DNA of 64,000 nucleotides from Actinomycetes bacterium. Its GTDB lineage: Bacteria > Actinomycetota > Acidimicrobiia > IMCC26256 > PALSA-610. The first letter of the stretch is position 1, and each line of letters opens with the position of its first letter. The stretch lies in the NCBI GenBank assembly GCA_025360585.1, contig JANYBW010000017.1, forward strand, positions 53,922 through 117,921. Direction: 5' to 3'. Under the pieces are notes generated by a model. The model had not been told where the DNA came from. It did no database searches and saw only the letters and a list, made by a program, of their open reading frames with translations. Shown here piece by piece: positions 50,276 through 60,551 of this stretch. A program made the translations under genes and the position numbers.

Positions 50276-52176
50276 CCCGCCCCGCCGCGCCGGCTGAATC
50301 TCGCACAGTTGTGCAGGTTGAATCTCGCACAGTTGTGCAGGCCAAACACCGAGCGTCGCTGCTCGGGCCATGGGGTGTGGTCGCCGTCATGCTGGGCGTT
50401 GCGATGGGCAGCGCAATCACCATCGGCACCGATCATGCGTCGTTGCCGCGCCCGATCGGGTTCGTTGCCGGCTTTTTAGTCGCGGCGCTCGGCGTCGGCG
50501 CGTTGCCTTCGCTGCCGACCCGTTCAGTGGTCGCGGTGATCCTGGCATTGGGTGGCATGGTGATGATTCGGCATCTCCAAATCGGTTCATCCGATGGAGC
50601 GCTTGTACTGGCCTTTTTGGTCGGCGGTGTGATTGCTCTGATGCTCTCAGAGCGAGCGAATGCCGTGAACAGTCCGCGGCTTGGCGAGCGCGTTTCGCCG
50701 TGGAAAGGCGCGCCGCGTTCAATCGCGATGGTGCTTGCGATGGTGCTGGTACTGGCGACATTGGTCGCGCCACTGGTCGAATCAGCGATGCACCAAGACG
50801 TGCGTACCGGTTCCAGTGGCGATCCGTTTGCAGATAGCAGTAGTCGATCATTGTTAACCGCATCGAAGGTCATGGACACGCACTCTCGTCCCCGTCTGTC
50901 GGATCGGATCGTGTTAACGGTGGATGCGCAACGTCCAGCATTTTGGCGTGGTTCGACCTTTGATCGATGGGACGGCGGTACCTGGACGAGCTCGACCCTC
51001 GATACACAACCGAGTGTGTTGGAAACCGTCACGCGCGGCTCCGCCAACGGCGATTGGCAACGCGTTGCTACGGATCCGTACGATCCCGCGGCTACCGACG
51101 GGGTCGCGAATCGCCAAACGTTCACGCTGGTCGCTCCTTACGCGAACATCATGTACGCAGCGCCGAGCGCAGCGCAGGTGCTCACTGATCGGCTCGGGTT
51201 TCAGTATTCCGATGGGTCATTGCGCGTTGCTCGACCGTTGGGCAAAGGCACGACCTACACCGTCGAAAGTCGAATGCCCAACGCCACCGCCGCTCGCATG
51301 CGAGCCGCGTCCAATGCTGCGTTGCCACCAGCTTTTACGACGACGGTAACCAATCCCGGGGTGATCTCGGCGCGGGTTCGCGCGCTGGCGCTCGACATCA
51401 CCAGGAACGCGCGGACGAACTACGACAAAGTGCAAGCCATCACCGAATGGTTGGGTCGCAACACGACCTACTCGCTCAACGCGCCGCTACCGCCCAACGA
51501 CAGCGGCGATACCGTCGACTATTTCTTGTTCGTTTCGAAACAAGGTTGGTGCGAACAAATTTCGAGTTCGCTCACCGTGCTTTCGCGCGCCGTCGGAATT
51601 CCCGCGAGAATCGCGACCGGTTTTGCTACCGGCGCCGCCGATCCGCTCACTGGCCGCTTTACCGTCCGCGAACGCGATGCGCATGCCTGGACCGAGGTGT
51701 ACTTCGCCGGAATCGGTTGGCAGGGATTCGATCCAACTGCCGCGGTGCCGCTGGCTGGAGAACCGCCCGTGCCGCACTCGGCTTCGGATTGGTTTGCGGA
51801 TCACGTAGTGGTGATTGTGATTGTTTTCGGAGTCGGCGCACTGTGCAGCTTGGCTGTGTGGCTGCTCCTTCAGCGGGTTCGGACGTTGCGGCGCCGGCGC
51901 GATGCGTCGTGGGCGGATCTCACGTTGGCCGAATTGGAAAAGCTCGGGGCAACCGTCAAGCGCCCCCGCCGGCTTTGGGAGACGCCAACGCAATACGCGG
52001 CGGTCCTCGCCGCCGCGTTCAATGTGCCGAAACTGCGAGCGGTCGGAGCTGAAATCGATGCCGCTGGTTTCGGGCCGGATCCCACCCCTGCCGCATCGAT
52101 CCAAACCGCCTGCGAAACCACCCTCGCCTTCGCCGGAGCCCACAAACCCCGTATCCCACCAAGTGGTCAAATATGA
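50272..52176 (+). CDS. TgpA-type transmembrane transglutaminase-like protein
   Basis: A 634-residue protein. Several N-terminal membrane helices (about 30-180) are followed by a periplasmic transglutaminase domain. The triad is visible: Cys in QGWCEQISSSL, His in RERDAHAWTEVYF and Asp in WQGFDPTA. A further membrane helix and a basic cytoplasmic tail (DUF4129-like) close the protein. Residues 8-23 contain a perfect repeat of ESRTVVQ, from a tandem 24-bp duplication (50294-50341). It is co-transcribed with the MoxR and DUF58 genes. Confidence 0.9.
   Translation: MTRPAAPAESRTVVQVESRTVVQAKHRASLLGPWGVVAVMLGVAMGSAITIGTDHASLPRPIGFVAGFLVAALGVGALPSLPTRSVVAVILALGGMVMIRHLQIGSSDGALVLAFLVGGVIALMLSERANAVNSPRLGERVSPWKGAPRSIAMVLAMVLVLATLVAPLVESAMHQDVRTGSSGDPFADSSSRSLLTASKVMDTHSRPRLSDRIVLTVDAQRPAFWRGSTFDRWDGGTWTSSTLDTQPSVLETVTRGSANGDWQRVATDPYDPAATDGVANRQTFTLVAPYANIMYAAPSAAQVLTDRLGFQYSDGSLRVARPLGKGTTYTVESRMPNATAARMRAASNAALPPAFTTTVTNPGVISARVRALALDITRNARTNYDKVQAITEWLGRNTTYSLNAPLPPNDSGDTVDYFLFVSKQGWCEQISSSLTVLSRAVGIPARIATGFATGAADPLTGRFTVRERDAHAWTEVYFAGIGWQGFDPTAAVPLAGEPPVPHSASDWFADHVVVIVIVFGVGALCSLAVWLLLQRVRTLRRRRDASWADLTLAELEKLGATVKRPRRLWETPTQYAAVLAAAFNVPKLRAVGAEIDAAGFGPDPTPAASIQTACETTLAFAGAHKPRIPPSGQI
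50294..50341. repeat. Tandem 24-bp duplication inside the tgpA-like gene
   Basis: Two copies of a 24-bp unit beginning TGAATCTCGCACAGTTGTGC (50294-50317, 50318-50341) encode ESRTVVQV/ESRTVVQA. The duplication is in frame, lies near the N-terminus before the first membrane helix, and is probably harmless. Confidence 0.85.
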
Positions 52177-52188
52177 CCACTGGGTGGG
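52155..52188 (+). terminator. Hairpin at the end of the moxR-tgpA unit
   Basis: CCCACC (52155-52160) pairs with GGTGGG (52183-52188), and AGTGGTCA (52162-52169) with TGACCACT (52174-52181), around an AATA loop. It overlaps the tgpA stop codon and precedes the pyr leader, so it likely ends the upstream transcript. Confidence 0.7.
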
Positions 52189-52242
52189 AGCCAGAAGGTG
52201 CGAGGTAGGGGTATTTGGGGTATGGTGTTCGAAATCCCGCGT

Positions 52243-52264
52243 GAAGGGAGTCCTGTGAGGCTTC
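52243..52264 (+). promoter_or_regulatory. PyrR-binding loop in the pyr operon leader
   Basis: AGTCCTGTGAGGCT at 52249-52262 matches the PyrR RNA recognition consensus ARUCCNGNGAGGYU at every position. It is framed by GAAG (52243-52246) and CTTC (52261-52264), which can form the stem. The site ends 15 bases before the pyrR ATG and abuts its ribosome binding site (AAGGAA). UMP-bound PyrR could therefore block translation, as described for mycobacteria, or set an attenuator. Confidence 0.82.
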
Positions 52265-52277
52265 TACGAAGGAAACG

Positions 52278-52970
52278 ATGACCCTGCCAAACGCGCCCGA
52301 GGGCGCAACCGAATCGAAGTCTGCAGCGAACGCCACCGGCGATAACGGTGGCGTTTTTGTTTCGCCAAAACAGGTCAGCAGCGACAAGATCATCGGCTTC
52401 GCCGACGGCAACGCGAACGCGGCGGTGTTGCGCAGCATTGTCTTTGATGCGCAAACCCTGAACCGTTCGATTACACGCATCGCCCACGAGATTGTGGAAC
52501 GCAATCACGGCGCGCACGAGATTGTGTTGGTTGGCTTGTACTCGCGCGGCGTGGAGCTCGCGCAACGGCTTGCGGTTGCGATCGAGCGCTTTGAAAATGT
52601 TCGCCCCAATGTCGGCATGCTGGATGTTGCATTTTTCCGCGACGATATTGGGCTGCGCGCAGTATCACCGACGGGGCCAACCGAAGTTCCCGATGTGAGC
52701 GATCGAGTCGTGGTGCTCGTCGATGATGTCTTGTTCACTGGCCGTACGATTCGCGCTGCGCTCGACGCTATGAAAGATCTGGGCCGGCCCAAAGCGGTGC
52801 AGCTCGCGGTCTTGGTAGATCGAGGCCACCGCGAGCTTCCGATTCGCGCGGACTATGTAGGAAAGAACTTACCGACGAGTCTTGCCGAAGATGTTCGAGT
52901 TCGGTTAGGCGAAGTTGATGGTGGCGACGATGGCGTTGAATTGTGGGGACCAAAGGAGGGGCTGGCATGA
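52278..52970 (+). CDS. pyrR: Pyrimidine operon regulator/uracil phosphoribosyltransferase
   Basis: The conserved protein begins at residue 50 ([29 protein letters not shown]) and has [28 protein letters not shown], the PRPP loop [22 protein letters not shown] and [22 protein letters not shown]. From GTG 52425 it would be 181 residues, the usual PyrR length. From ATG 52278, which has a good AAGGAA site, it gains a 49-residue low-complexity extension whose codons contain an intrinsic terminator. No other start exists in between. PyrR binds pyr mRNA in response to UMP. The stop overlaps pyrB. Confidence 0.93.
   Translation: MTLPNAPEGATESKSAANATGDNGGVFVSPKQVSSDKIIGFADGNANAAVLRSIVFDAQTLNRSITRIAHEIVERNHGAHEIVLVGLYSRGVELAQRLAVAIERFENVRPNVGMLDVAFFRDDIGLRAVSPTGPTEVPDVSDRVVVLVDDVLFTGRTIRAALDAMKDLGRPKAVQLAVLVDRGHRELPIRADYVGKNLPTSLAEDVRVRLGEVDGGDDGVELWGPKEGLA
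52329..52360 (+). terminator. Intrinsic terminator inside the 5' part of the pyrR frame (attenuator)
   Basis: AACGCCACCG (52329-52338) pairs with CGGTGGCGTT (52346-52355) around a seven-base loop, followed by a T-tract (52354-52358) and GTTTC. It has all the features of a Rho-independent terminator, yet lies 51 bases inside the longest pyrR frame and about 65 bases after the PyrR-binding loop. This is the arrangement expected of a pyr attenuator. Confidence 0.82.
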
Positions 52971-53896
52971 CGAAGCACCTATTGAGCATCGATGATCTCG
53001 GTGGCCGCGATGGCATCGAACGGATCCTTGATCTCAGCGAATCGTTTCTCGAAATCACTCGACGCGATATGCCGAAAGTTCCAGCCCTGCGCGCGAAGAC
53101 AGTTGTGAGTTTGTTCTACGAAGATTCCACCCGTACCCGATTGTCGTTTGAAACCGCGGCGAAACGGTTGAGTGCGGACACCATGACATTTTCGGTAAGC
53201 ACGTCGTCCGTCAAAAAGGGCGAGAGCCTGCTCGATACCGTCCAGACGATCGAAGCAATGGGAATCGACGCGATTGTGGTGCGCCATGGCGCGAGCGGCG
53301 CGCCGCAACAAGTCGCGCAATGGTCGAACGCGTCGGTGATCAACGCCGGCGACGGTCGCCATGAGCATCCGACGCAAGCCTTGTTGGATGCGTTCACACT
53401 GCGCAAACACCGAGGCCCATCGTTGGCGGGATTGAAGATGGTGATCGTTGGCGATATCCGCAATTCGCGAGTAGCCCGTAGCGACATAAAAATCTTCTCG
53501 GCACTTGGAGTGCAGATCACGCTGGTCGGCCCGAAAACGTTGATGCCCAATTCGATTGTGGGATGGCCAGTTACCGTCAGTCACGACCTTGATGAAGCGC
53601 TCATCGAAGCCGACGTTGTCTATTTGTTGCGGATCCAACATGAGCGTATCGGCGACGCCTTGTTTCCCAGCCTGCGCGAATACACCGCGCGTTGGGGGCT
53701 GACCGCGGAGCGGGCCGCTCGCTTGAAACCGGATGCGCTCGTGATGCATCCAGGGCCAATGAACCGCGGTATTGAAATTGCTAATGAGGTCGCTGATTCG
53801 CCGCGCTCGCTCGTAACCGAACAGGTTGCCAACGGAGTTGCGGTGCGCATGGCCGTTCTGTACGACCTACTGGGTACCGGAGGTCCCGTTGTCTAA
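52967..53896 (+). CDS. pyrB: Aspartate carbamoyltransferase, catalytic subunit
   Basis: A 309-residue enzyme forming N-carbamoyl-L-aspartate. Carbamoyl phosphate-binding motif [56 protein letters not shown] 52967 overlaps the pyrR stop (ATGA). No regulatory subunit pyrI is present. Confidence 0.96.
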   Translation: MTKHLLSIDDLGGRDGIERILDLSESFLEITRRDMPKVPALRAKTVVSLFYEDSTRTRLSFETAAKRLSADTMTFSVSTSSVKKGESLLDTVQTIEAMGIDAIVVRHGASGAPQQVAQWSNASVINAGDGRHEHPTQALLDAFTLRKHRGPSLAGLKMVIVGDIRNSRVARSDIKIFSALGVQITLVGPKTLMPNSIVGWPVTVSHDLDEALIEADVVYLLRIQHERIGDALFPSLREYTARWGLTAERAARLKPDALVMHPGPMNRGIEIANEVADSPRSLVTEQVANGVAVRMAVLYDLLGTGGPVV

Positions 53897-55196
53897 CGAA
53901 ATCGTCATTCGTGGCGGAACGATCATTGATGCCACTACCGCGGGTAATCGCGCGGATGTCTTGATTCGAGACGGTGTGATTGCCGAGGTCGCTGAGCGCA
54001 TCGCCACTCCTGCGGGTGCTCTCGAACTGGACGCGGACGGCTGCATTATCGCGCCTGGTTTCGTGGATATTCAAGTGCATTTTCGCGAACCCGGTCGAGA
54101 AGAATCAGAGACGATCGAAACGGGATCGCGTGCTGCGGCGCTTGGTGGTTGTACCGCGGTCGTGTGCATGCCGAACACCGATCCGCCGCTCGACGACGCC
54201 GCGGTTGTGCAAGCAGTGATCGCACGCGGCCGTGCGGTCGGGCTCGTGGACGTTCACCCTTCAGGATGCATCACTAAAGGCCGCGCCGGCGAACAGCTCG
54301 CGCCGATGGGGGAGATGTACGACCTCGGAGTTCGTATCTTCACCGACGACGGTGATTGCGTCGCCGATGCCCGCGTGATGCGACGCGCGTTTGAATATTC
54401 CACGGCGTTGCGCGGCGCGGTTATCGCGCAACACGCTGAAGATCCGTCGTTGGTGCGCGGCGGACACATGCACGAAGGCGAGTGGTCCGCGCGGCTGGGA
54501 ATTCCGGGTCGGCCGAGTGCCGCGGAGGTCACGATCGTGGCGCGCGATCTCGAACTCGCGCGGCTTACTGGCGGGCGCTACCACGTCTTGCATCTTTCGA
54601 CTGCGGGTGCGGCGCAATTGGTGCGCGAAGCAAAGCTCGAAGGCGTCCACGTGACTGCCGAATGCACTCCGCAACACATCACGCTCACCGATGCCGCATG
54701 CGAGCACTACGAATCCACGTTCAAGATGAACCCGCCGTTGCGCGGCGAAGAAGATCGCGCTGGCGTTTTTGCTGCGCTCGTCGATGGCACCATTGATGCG
54801 ATCGCTACTGATCACGCTCCGCACGCTCCCGAGACCAAAGCGGTGCCGTTCGAAGAAGCGCCGCCAGGGATGCTCGGAGTCGAAACATCGTTTGCGGTCG
54901 CGTGCACGCAGCTCGTCGTGCCCGGCCATTTGAGCATGCAAAGCCTCTTAGCCCGAATGTCTTGGCAACCCGCGGCGATCGCGGGGCTCGATGCAGTGCA
55001 AGGGCGCCCGATCGCTGCTGGGGAACCTGCGAACATTTGCGTCATTGATGCGGAAACCCAATGGGTTCGCCACGCGTCCGATAGTGCAAGTAAAAGTCGC
55101 AATGATCCATGGGAAGGCCAAAAATTGACCGGACGAGTTCGTCACACCGTGCTGCGCGGCGCGGCCACCGTTATCAACGGAACTCCGCAACGGTGA
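53889..55196 (+). CDS. pyrC: Dihydroorotase (type I), with altered metal-binding motif
   Basis: A 435-residue amidohydrolase cyclising carbamoyl aspartate. The start is TTG 53889, with GGAGG upstream and an eight-base overlap with pyrB. The first metal motif reads VDIQVHFREPG (Q62, H64), where type I enzymes normally have D-x-H-x-H. The other elements are present: CMPNTDPP, the second-metal region IAQHAEDP, LHLSTA, and the catalytic Asp in ATDHAPHAPETK. The change is unusual but may be lineage-specific. Confidence 0.92.
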   Translation: MSNEIVIRGGTIIDATTAGNRADVLIRDGVIAEVAERIATPAGALELDADGCIIAPGFVDIQVHFREPGREESETIETGSRAAALGGCTAVVCMPNTDPPLDDAAVVQAVIARGRAVGLVDVHPSGCITKGRAGEQLAPMGEMYDLGVRIFTDDGDCVADARVMRRAFEYSTALRGAVIAQHAEDPSLVRGGHMHEGEWSARLGIPGRPSAAEVTIVARDLELARLTGGRYHVLHLSTAGAAQLVREAKLEGVHVTAECTPQHITLTDAACEHYESTFKMNPPLRGEEDRAGVFAALVDGTIDAIATDHAPHAPETKAVPFEEAPPGMLGVETSFAVACTQLVVPGHLSMQSLLARMSWQPAAIAGLDAVQGRPIAAGEPANICVIDAETQWVRHASDSASKSRNDPWEGQKLTGRVRHTVLRGAATVINGTPQR

Positions 55197-55206
55197 TCGG
55201 CGCAGC

Positions 55207-56298
55207 ATGAAACGTATCGATGCACAACTTGTCCTTGCCGACGGTGAGACCTTTGAAGGCGAGCTGGTTGGCCATAGCCCGGAGTCTGGAATTGTGGCCG
55301 GCGAGGTTGTTTTCAACACCGCGCTCTCCGGATACCAAGAAATCATTTCGGACCCTTCGTACGCCGGCCAGATCATCACCTTTACGTATCCCCACATCGG
55401 CAACTACGGCTGCAATCCCTACGACGACGAAAGTAACGCCCCGCGTTGTCGCGGGGTCGTCGTTCGTGATTTGGCGCGCCACACGAGCAATTGGCGCGCC
55501 AAAGATGATCTGGACGCGTATCTACGGCGCCACAACATCTCGGGAATTACCGGTATTGATACTCGGCGACTCACGAAACATTTGCGGGAAGCCGGCGCGA
55601 TGCCGGGAGCGTTCGGAACGGCTGCGCACGGCGACTTGATGTTGGCCGCCAAAACCGACGGCGGCACCGATGGTCAAGATCTCGCGAACGTTGTCACCAC
55701 CAACGAGCCGTACACCGTTGGCGCTACGGATGCACCGTTTTATGTTGTGGCCTACGACTTTGGAATTAAAACTTCGATCGTGCGGCAATTGAGCGAAGCT
55801 GGTGTGCAAATCGAAGTGGTTCCTGCGAGTACGAGCGCGCTCGATGTGCTGGCTCGCGAACCCGACGGCGTGTTCTTATCGAACGGTCCGGGCGATCCCT
55901 CCGCGGTCACCGGTGCGATTGCCAACGTCCAGAATTTGCTGGGCGAAGTGCCGATGTTCGGTATTTGTCTCGGCCACCAAATCATGGCTTCGGCGCTCGG
56001 GGCACGCACATTCAAGCTCCGCTTTGGGCATCACGGTGGCAATCATCCCGTCCGGCATTTGAGCAGTGGCCGGGTTGAGATTACGAGTCAGAATCACAAC
56101 TACGCAGTCCATGTCGACACCCTGCCGAGTGGCTCGGTTGTCACCCATCTCAACTTGAACGACGGCGACGTTGAAGGGGTCGCCAGCCCTGCGTTGCGAG
56201 CGTTTTCGGTGCAATATCACCCCGAAGCAGGCCCCGGGCCCCACGACGCGCGTTACCTATTCCAAGATTTCATCGAACTTATGAGAGAAACGGCCTAA
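55207..56298 (+). CDS. carA: Carbamoyl-phosphate synthase, small subunit
   Basis: A 363-residue glutaminase subunit. The N-terminal part has GYQEIISDPSYAGQIITFTYPHIGNYG; the class I amidotransferase domain has the Cys nucleophile in FGICLGHQIMA and the His-Glu pair in QYHPEAGPGPHDA. It feeds ammonia to CarB. It lies ten bases after pyrC and four before carB. Confidence 0.96.
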   Translation: MKRIDAQLVLADGETFEGELVGHSPESGIVAGEVVFNTALSGYQEIISDPSYAGQIITFTYPHIGNYGCNPYDDESNAPRCRGVVVRDLARHTSNWRAKDDLDAYLRRHNISGITGIDTRRLTKHLREAGAMPGAFGTAAHGDLMLAAKTDGGTDGQDLANVVTTNEPYTVGATDAPFYVVAYDFGIKTSIVRQLSEAGVQIEVVPASTSALDVLAREPDGVFLSNGPGDPSAVTGAIANVQNLLGEVPMFGICLGHQIMASALGARTFKLRFGHHGGNHPVRHLSSGRVEITSQNHNYAVHVDTLPSGSVVTHLNLNDGDVEGVASPALRAFSVQYHPEAGPGPHDARYLFQDFIELMRETA

Positions 56299-56301
56299 GC
56301 G

Positions 56302-59300
56302 GTGCCCAGACGCGACGATATCCAGACGATCTTGTTGATCGGATCCGGTCCGATCGTGATCGGCCAAGCGTGTGAGTTCGATTATTCGGGTACCCAAGCG
56401 TGTCGTGTGCTGCGCGATGAGGGCTACCGAGTCGTGTTGGTGAATTCCAATCCGGCGACAATCATGACCGATCCAGATTTCGCGGACGCCACCTACGTTG
56501 AGCCGCTCGATGTAGCCACGCTCACAAGAATCATTGCGAAAGAACGGCCGCAGGCGTTGTTGCCAACGTTGGGTGGCCAGACTGCACTGAATCTCGCAAT
56601 CGAATTGCACGAAGCCGGGGTACTCAAAGAATTCGACGTTGAACTCATCGGCGCGAAAGTAGAAGCAATCCAAACTGCCGAGGATCGGCAGTTGTTCAAA
56701 GTCGCGATGCAAGAAATCGGGTTAAACGTTCCGACATCGGGCACTGCATACACGCTTGAAGAATCGATGGTGGTCGCGACGCGCGTTGGGTATCCGGTGA
56801 TCGTGCGTCCTTCCTTCATTCTCGGCGGAAGCGGTACGGGCATCGCGCACGACGCGGACGAAATGTATGGCATCGCCGCGCGCGGGCTGGATGCCAGCCC
56901 TATTTCAGAGATTCTGATCGAGCGGTCCGTGGTCGGCTGGAAAGAGTACGAACTCGAAGTCATGCGCGATCATGCGGATAACTGCGTGATTATTTGTTCG
57001 ATCGAGAACTTCGACGCGATGGGTGTGCACACCGGCGAGTCGATCACGGTCGCGCCGGCGCAAACGTTGACCGACGTCGAGTATCAACACATGCGCGACG
57101 CTGCGATTGCTTGCATCCGTCGCATTGGCGTTGATACCGGCGGGTCCAACGTGCAGTTCGCGGTGAATCCGCGCGACGGTGAGATGATCGTCATCGAGAT
57201 GAATCCGCGCGTCTCGCGCAGTTCCGCGTTGGCTTCGAAAGCAACGGGATTTCCGATCGCGAAGATTGCCGCGAAACTCGCGGTCGGTTACACGCTCGAT
57301 GAAGTGCGCAACGACATCACGAAGGTAACTCCCGCGAGTTTCGAACCGACGATTGACTATGTCGTTACGAAATTTCCGCGGTGGGCCTTCGAGAAACTTC
57401 CGGGCGCGAGTCCGGTGCTCGGTACTCAGATGCAATCAGTCGGCGAAGTCATGGCGATCGGCCGTACGTTTACCGAATCACTCCAAAAGGCGATCCGTTC
57501 CTTAGAGACGGGGCGCGCGGGGCTGAACTGCGATCCCGGTGAAAAGGAATTCGATTCCGTTGAGGTCGATGAACTCGTGCGCCGAGCTTCGATTCCTACG
57601 CCGGACCGGATATTCGAAGTTGAAGCCGCGCTTCGCAAATATGCAGGCATTGATCGTTTGCATGAGATGACCGGCATTGATCCGTGGTTTTTGGATCAGC
57701 TGTTGCAGATTGTCGAGACGCGCGAAGAGCTTGCGCAACTTGGTCTCTCGGCAATGACCCGGCGGAGCTGGCGCCACGCGAAACGCATGGGCTTTTCGGA
57801 TGCTCAGCTCGCGTATCTCTTCGGCTCCGATGAATCGACCATTCGTTCGGCTCGGTTGGAAGCGGGTGTGCGCGTCACCTACAAGACGGTCGATACCTGC
57901 GCGGCCGAGTTTGCCGCCGAGACGCCCTATCACTACGGCACCTACGAAGACACCGATGAAGTCGCTTCGCTTACCAAGCCTGCGGTCGTTATTCTCGGAA
58001 GCGGCCCGAACCGAATCGGCCAGGGCGTTGAGTTCGATTACTGCTGCGTACACGCCGCGTTTGCGCTCAGCGATGCCGGCTTCGAGACGGTGATGCACAA
58101 CTGCAATCCCGAAACCGTCTCCACCGATTACGACACCAGCGACCGACTGTTTTTCGAACCACTCACGGCCGAGGATGTCCTCAATGTGTGCGAGTCGCTC
58201 AGTGCCGCGGGTGAATTGAAGGGCGTGATCGTGGCGCTCGGCGGCCAAACTCCGCTCAAGTTGTCGCACATACTCGATCAGGCCGGCTTCACAATCCTGG
58301 GAACGTCTCCCGACAGTATCGATCTTGCCGAAGACCGCGAACGATTCAACGATCTGTGCGAAAAGCTCGGTATCCCGCAACCTCCTGGCGCTATGGCCAT
58401 CAGCGCGCAGGAGGCCGTGGAGGTCGCGCAGCGCATTGGGTATCCCGTGCTGGTACGCCCTTCGTACGTGCTTGGTGGGCGCGCGATGGAGATCGTTTAC
58501 GACGACGTTGAGCTGCGGCGCGCTATGGCGGAACTCCTTCATACGGGTTCACTCGGCAAAGAGGGCGGCCTATCGGCTGAACGGCCTGCGTTGGTGGATC
58601 GCTTCTTGGAAGATGCCATCGAAGTGGATGTCGATGCCTTGCGCGATCACACTGGGGAAGTGCTGATCGGTGGCGTGATGGAACACATCGAAGAAGCAGG
58701 CGTACACAGTGGCGATTCTGCGTGCGCGCTACCTCCGCCGACATTGAGTACGGCGACGATCCAAACCCTCGAACACTTCACTATTCGTTTGGCGGAAGCG
58801 CTTTCGGTGATCGGTCCGATCAACGTGCAGTACGCAGTGAAAGACGATTTGGTCTACGTGCTCGAAGCGAATCCGCGCGCTAGTCGCACGATTCCGTTCG
58901 TAAGCAAAGCCACTGGTGTGCCGCTCGCGAAAGTTGCGGCGCGGCTCATGGTTGGAGCCACCCTCGCCGAGCTGCGCATTGAAGGTTTGTTGTGCCCGGC
59001 TGCGGAAGGCGGCCATATTGCCGTCAAAGAAGCGGTCTTGCCTTTCAACCGTTTTCCTGGTGTGGATACTGTGTTGGGGCCGGAGATGCGCTCGACCGGT
59101 GAAGTCATGGGTATCGATCGCAGCTTCGGGTTGGCGTTCGCCAAGAGTCAAGCCGGAGCGGGTAATCACCTCCCGATGACCGGAACGGTGTTCTTTTCGT
59201 TGGCGGACCGCGATAAAGAAGGTGGTTTACGTGCGGCGAACCGTTTTTCGCAGCTTGGCTTTTCGATCGCCGCAACCAGTGGAACTGCGGAGTTTTTGCG

Positions 59301-59604
59301 GAATCGCGGAGTCGTCGTAGAGACCGTTGTTGCCAAGGTTGGCGAAGAAGCAGGTGTGGATGCGGTGGAGCTGGTGCGCAGTGGCAAGGTCGATCTCATC
59401 GTGAATACGCCACGCGGGCGCGGGCCGCGAGCCGACGGTATGCATATCCGACGCGCCGCGATTTCATCGAAGGTCGCCTGCGTGACCACCGTTTCTGCGG
59501 CGTTCGCTGCGGCTCAGGGGATCGAAGCGATGGCTCATGGCGAACCTGATGTGCGGTCGCTCCAGGAATACCACCGCGACGGTCAGATGAACCTCGGTCT
59601 ATGA
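56302..59604 (+). CDS. carB: Carbamoyl-phosphate synthase, large subunit
   Basis: A 1100-residue duplicated ATP-grasp enzyme. The first half has [24 protein letters not shown]; the second half has [28 protein letters not shown] and [22 protein letters not shown]. The C-terminal MGS-type allosteric domain (about 950-1085) includes [11 protein letters not shown] and VNTPRGRG. The start is GTG 56302. The length is close to normal. UMP or IMP control through the last domain is usual. Confidence 0.97.
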   Translation: MPRRDDIQTILLIGSGPIVIGQACEFDYSGTQACRVLRDEGYRVVLVNSNPATIMTDPDFADATYVEPLDVATLTRIIAKERPQALLPTLGGQTALNLAIELHEAGVLKEFDVELIGAKVEAIQTAEDRQLFKVAMQEIGLNVPTSGTAYTLEESMVVATRVGYPVIVRPSFILGGSGTGIAHDADEMYGIAARGLDASPISEILIERSVVGWKEYELEVMRDHADNCVIICSIENFDAMGVHTGESITVAPAQTLTDVEYQHMRDAAIACIRRIGVDTGGSNVQFAVNPRDGEMIVIEMNPRVSRSSALASKATGFPIAKIAAKLAVGYTLDEVRNDITKVTPASFEPTIDYVVTKFPRWAFEKLPGASPVLGTQMQSVGEVMAIGRTFTESLQKAIRSLETGRAGLNCDPGEKEFDSVEVDELVRRASIPTPDRIFEVEAALRKYAGIDRLHEMTGIDPWFLDQLLQIVETREELAQLGLSAMTRRSWRHAKRMGFSDAQLAYLFGSDESTIRSARLEAGVRVTYKTVDTCAAEFAAETPYHYGTYEDTDEVASLTKPAVVILGSGPNRIGQGVEFDYCCVHAAFALSDAGFETVMHNCNPETVSTDYDTSDRLFFEPLTAEDVLNVCESLSAAGELKGVIVALGGQTPLKLSHILDQAGFTILGTSPDSIDLAEDRERFNDLCEKLGIPQPPGAMAISAQEAVEVAQRIGYPVLVRPSYVLGGRAMEIVYDDVELRRAMAELLHTGSLGKEGGLSAERPALVDRFLEDAIEVDVDALRDHTGEVLIGGVMEHIEEAGVHSGDSACALPPPTLSTATIQTLEHFTIRLAEALSVIGPINVQYAVKDDLVYVLEANPRASRTIPFVSKATGVPLAKVAARLMVGATLAELRIEGLLCPAAEGGHIAVKEAVLPFNRFPGVDTVLGPEMRSTGEVMGIDRSFGLAFAKSQAGAGNHLPMTGTVFFSLADRDKEGGLRAANRFSQLGFSIAATSGTAEFLRNRGVVVETVVAKVGEEAGVDAVELVRSGKVDLIVNTPRGRGPRADGMHIRRAAISSKVACVTTVSAAFAAAQGIEAMAHGEPDVRSLQEYHRDGQMNLGL

Positions 59605-60551
59605 AACGAATCGGGCGCCGCCCCGCAGACGCTGATTTGTCGGTGCGTTTGGGGCCGATTTCTTTGAAGAATCCGATTGTCGCGGCTTCGGGAACGTTCG
59701 GGTACGGCAGCGAATTTGCCGCGATCGCCCCAGCAGAATCGCTGGGTGCGGTTACGGTCAAATCGTTGGCGCATTTCGCGCACGATGGCAACGTTCCCTT
59801 GCGCACTACCGAGGCCTCCGGTGGCGGAATGCTCAACAGCGTCGGGCTTGCGGGCCCGGGTGTCGCGGCATGGATCGTTGAAGAACTACCGCGTTTGGAG
59901 GCGAGTGGGGCCACGATCTTCGTGTCGATCTGGGGCCGCACGATCGAAGATTACGCAGCAGCCGCGGCTCCGTTGCAAGCGTTGGGTAGGCGCATCGCCG
60001 CGATCGAAGTGAACTTAAGTTGCCCCAACTTGGGCGGCCACGAGATTTTTGCACAATCATGCGAACTGACCCGTTCGACGATCGCCGCCTGTGCGGATTC
60101 GGGTCCGGTGCCGATCTTCGCGAAGCTCACTGCCCAAGTCAGCGACATCGTGAGCATTGCGCGCAGTGCACTCGACGGTGGAGCATCTGGGCTCACGCTC
60201 ATCAACACGTTGCCCGGACTGATGATCGATACGCGCACAAGACGCCCCAAGTTGGGCGCGGGTGGTGGCGGCCTCTCGGGCGCGCCAATTCACGCGGTTG
60301 CGTTGCGAACGGTGCGCGACGTTGCCGCAGCGCTTCCTGGCGTACCGATCATCGGTACCGGGGGAGTAAATCGTGCTGAGCACGCTGCGGCGATGATGCT
60401 CGCCGGAGCAAGTGCTGTCGGTGTTGGTACCGCGACGTTCGCGAACCCGCGGGCGACGACCGTGATCCGTGAGGAACTCGCGCGTTGGTGCGGCCGCAAT
60501 GGAGTTACGAATGTGTCCGAAATCATTGGAGGATTGCAATGGCCGACCTGA
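59601..60551 (+). CDS. pyrD: Dihydroorotate dehydrogenase, class 1B-like
   Basis: A 316-residue FMN enzyme. Motifs are [42 protein letters not shown] (active-site Cys, class 1), [40 protein letters not shown] and [27 protein letters not shown]. Class 1B enzymes work with PyrK, an iron-sulfur flavoprotein that hands electrons to NAD. No pyrK is present in this operon. The ATG overlaps the carB stop. Confidence 0.93.
   Translation: MKRIGRRPADADLSVRLGPISLKNPIVAASGTFGYGSEFAAIAPAESLGAVTVKSLAHFAHDGNVPLRTTEASGGGMLNSVGLAGPGVAAWIVEELPRLEASGATIFVSIWGRTIEDYAAAAAPLQALGRRIAAIEVNLSCPNLGGHEIFAQSCELTRSTIAACADSGPVPIFAKLTAQVSDIVSIARSALDGGASGLTLINTLPGLMIDTRTRRPKLGAGGGGLSGAPIHAVALRTVRDVAAALPGVPIIGTGGVNRAEHAAAMMLAGASAVGVGTATFANPRATTVIREELARWCGRNGVTNVSEIIGGLQWPT

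Noticed and set aside
57502..58542. Open frame antisense to carB
   Set aside because: Shadow frame; carB is complete and conserved through the whole stretch.
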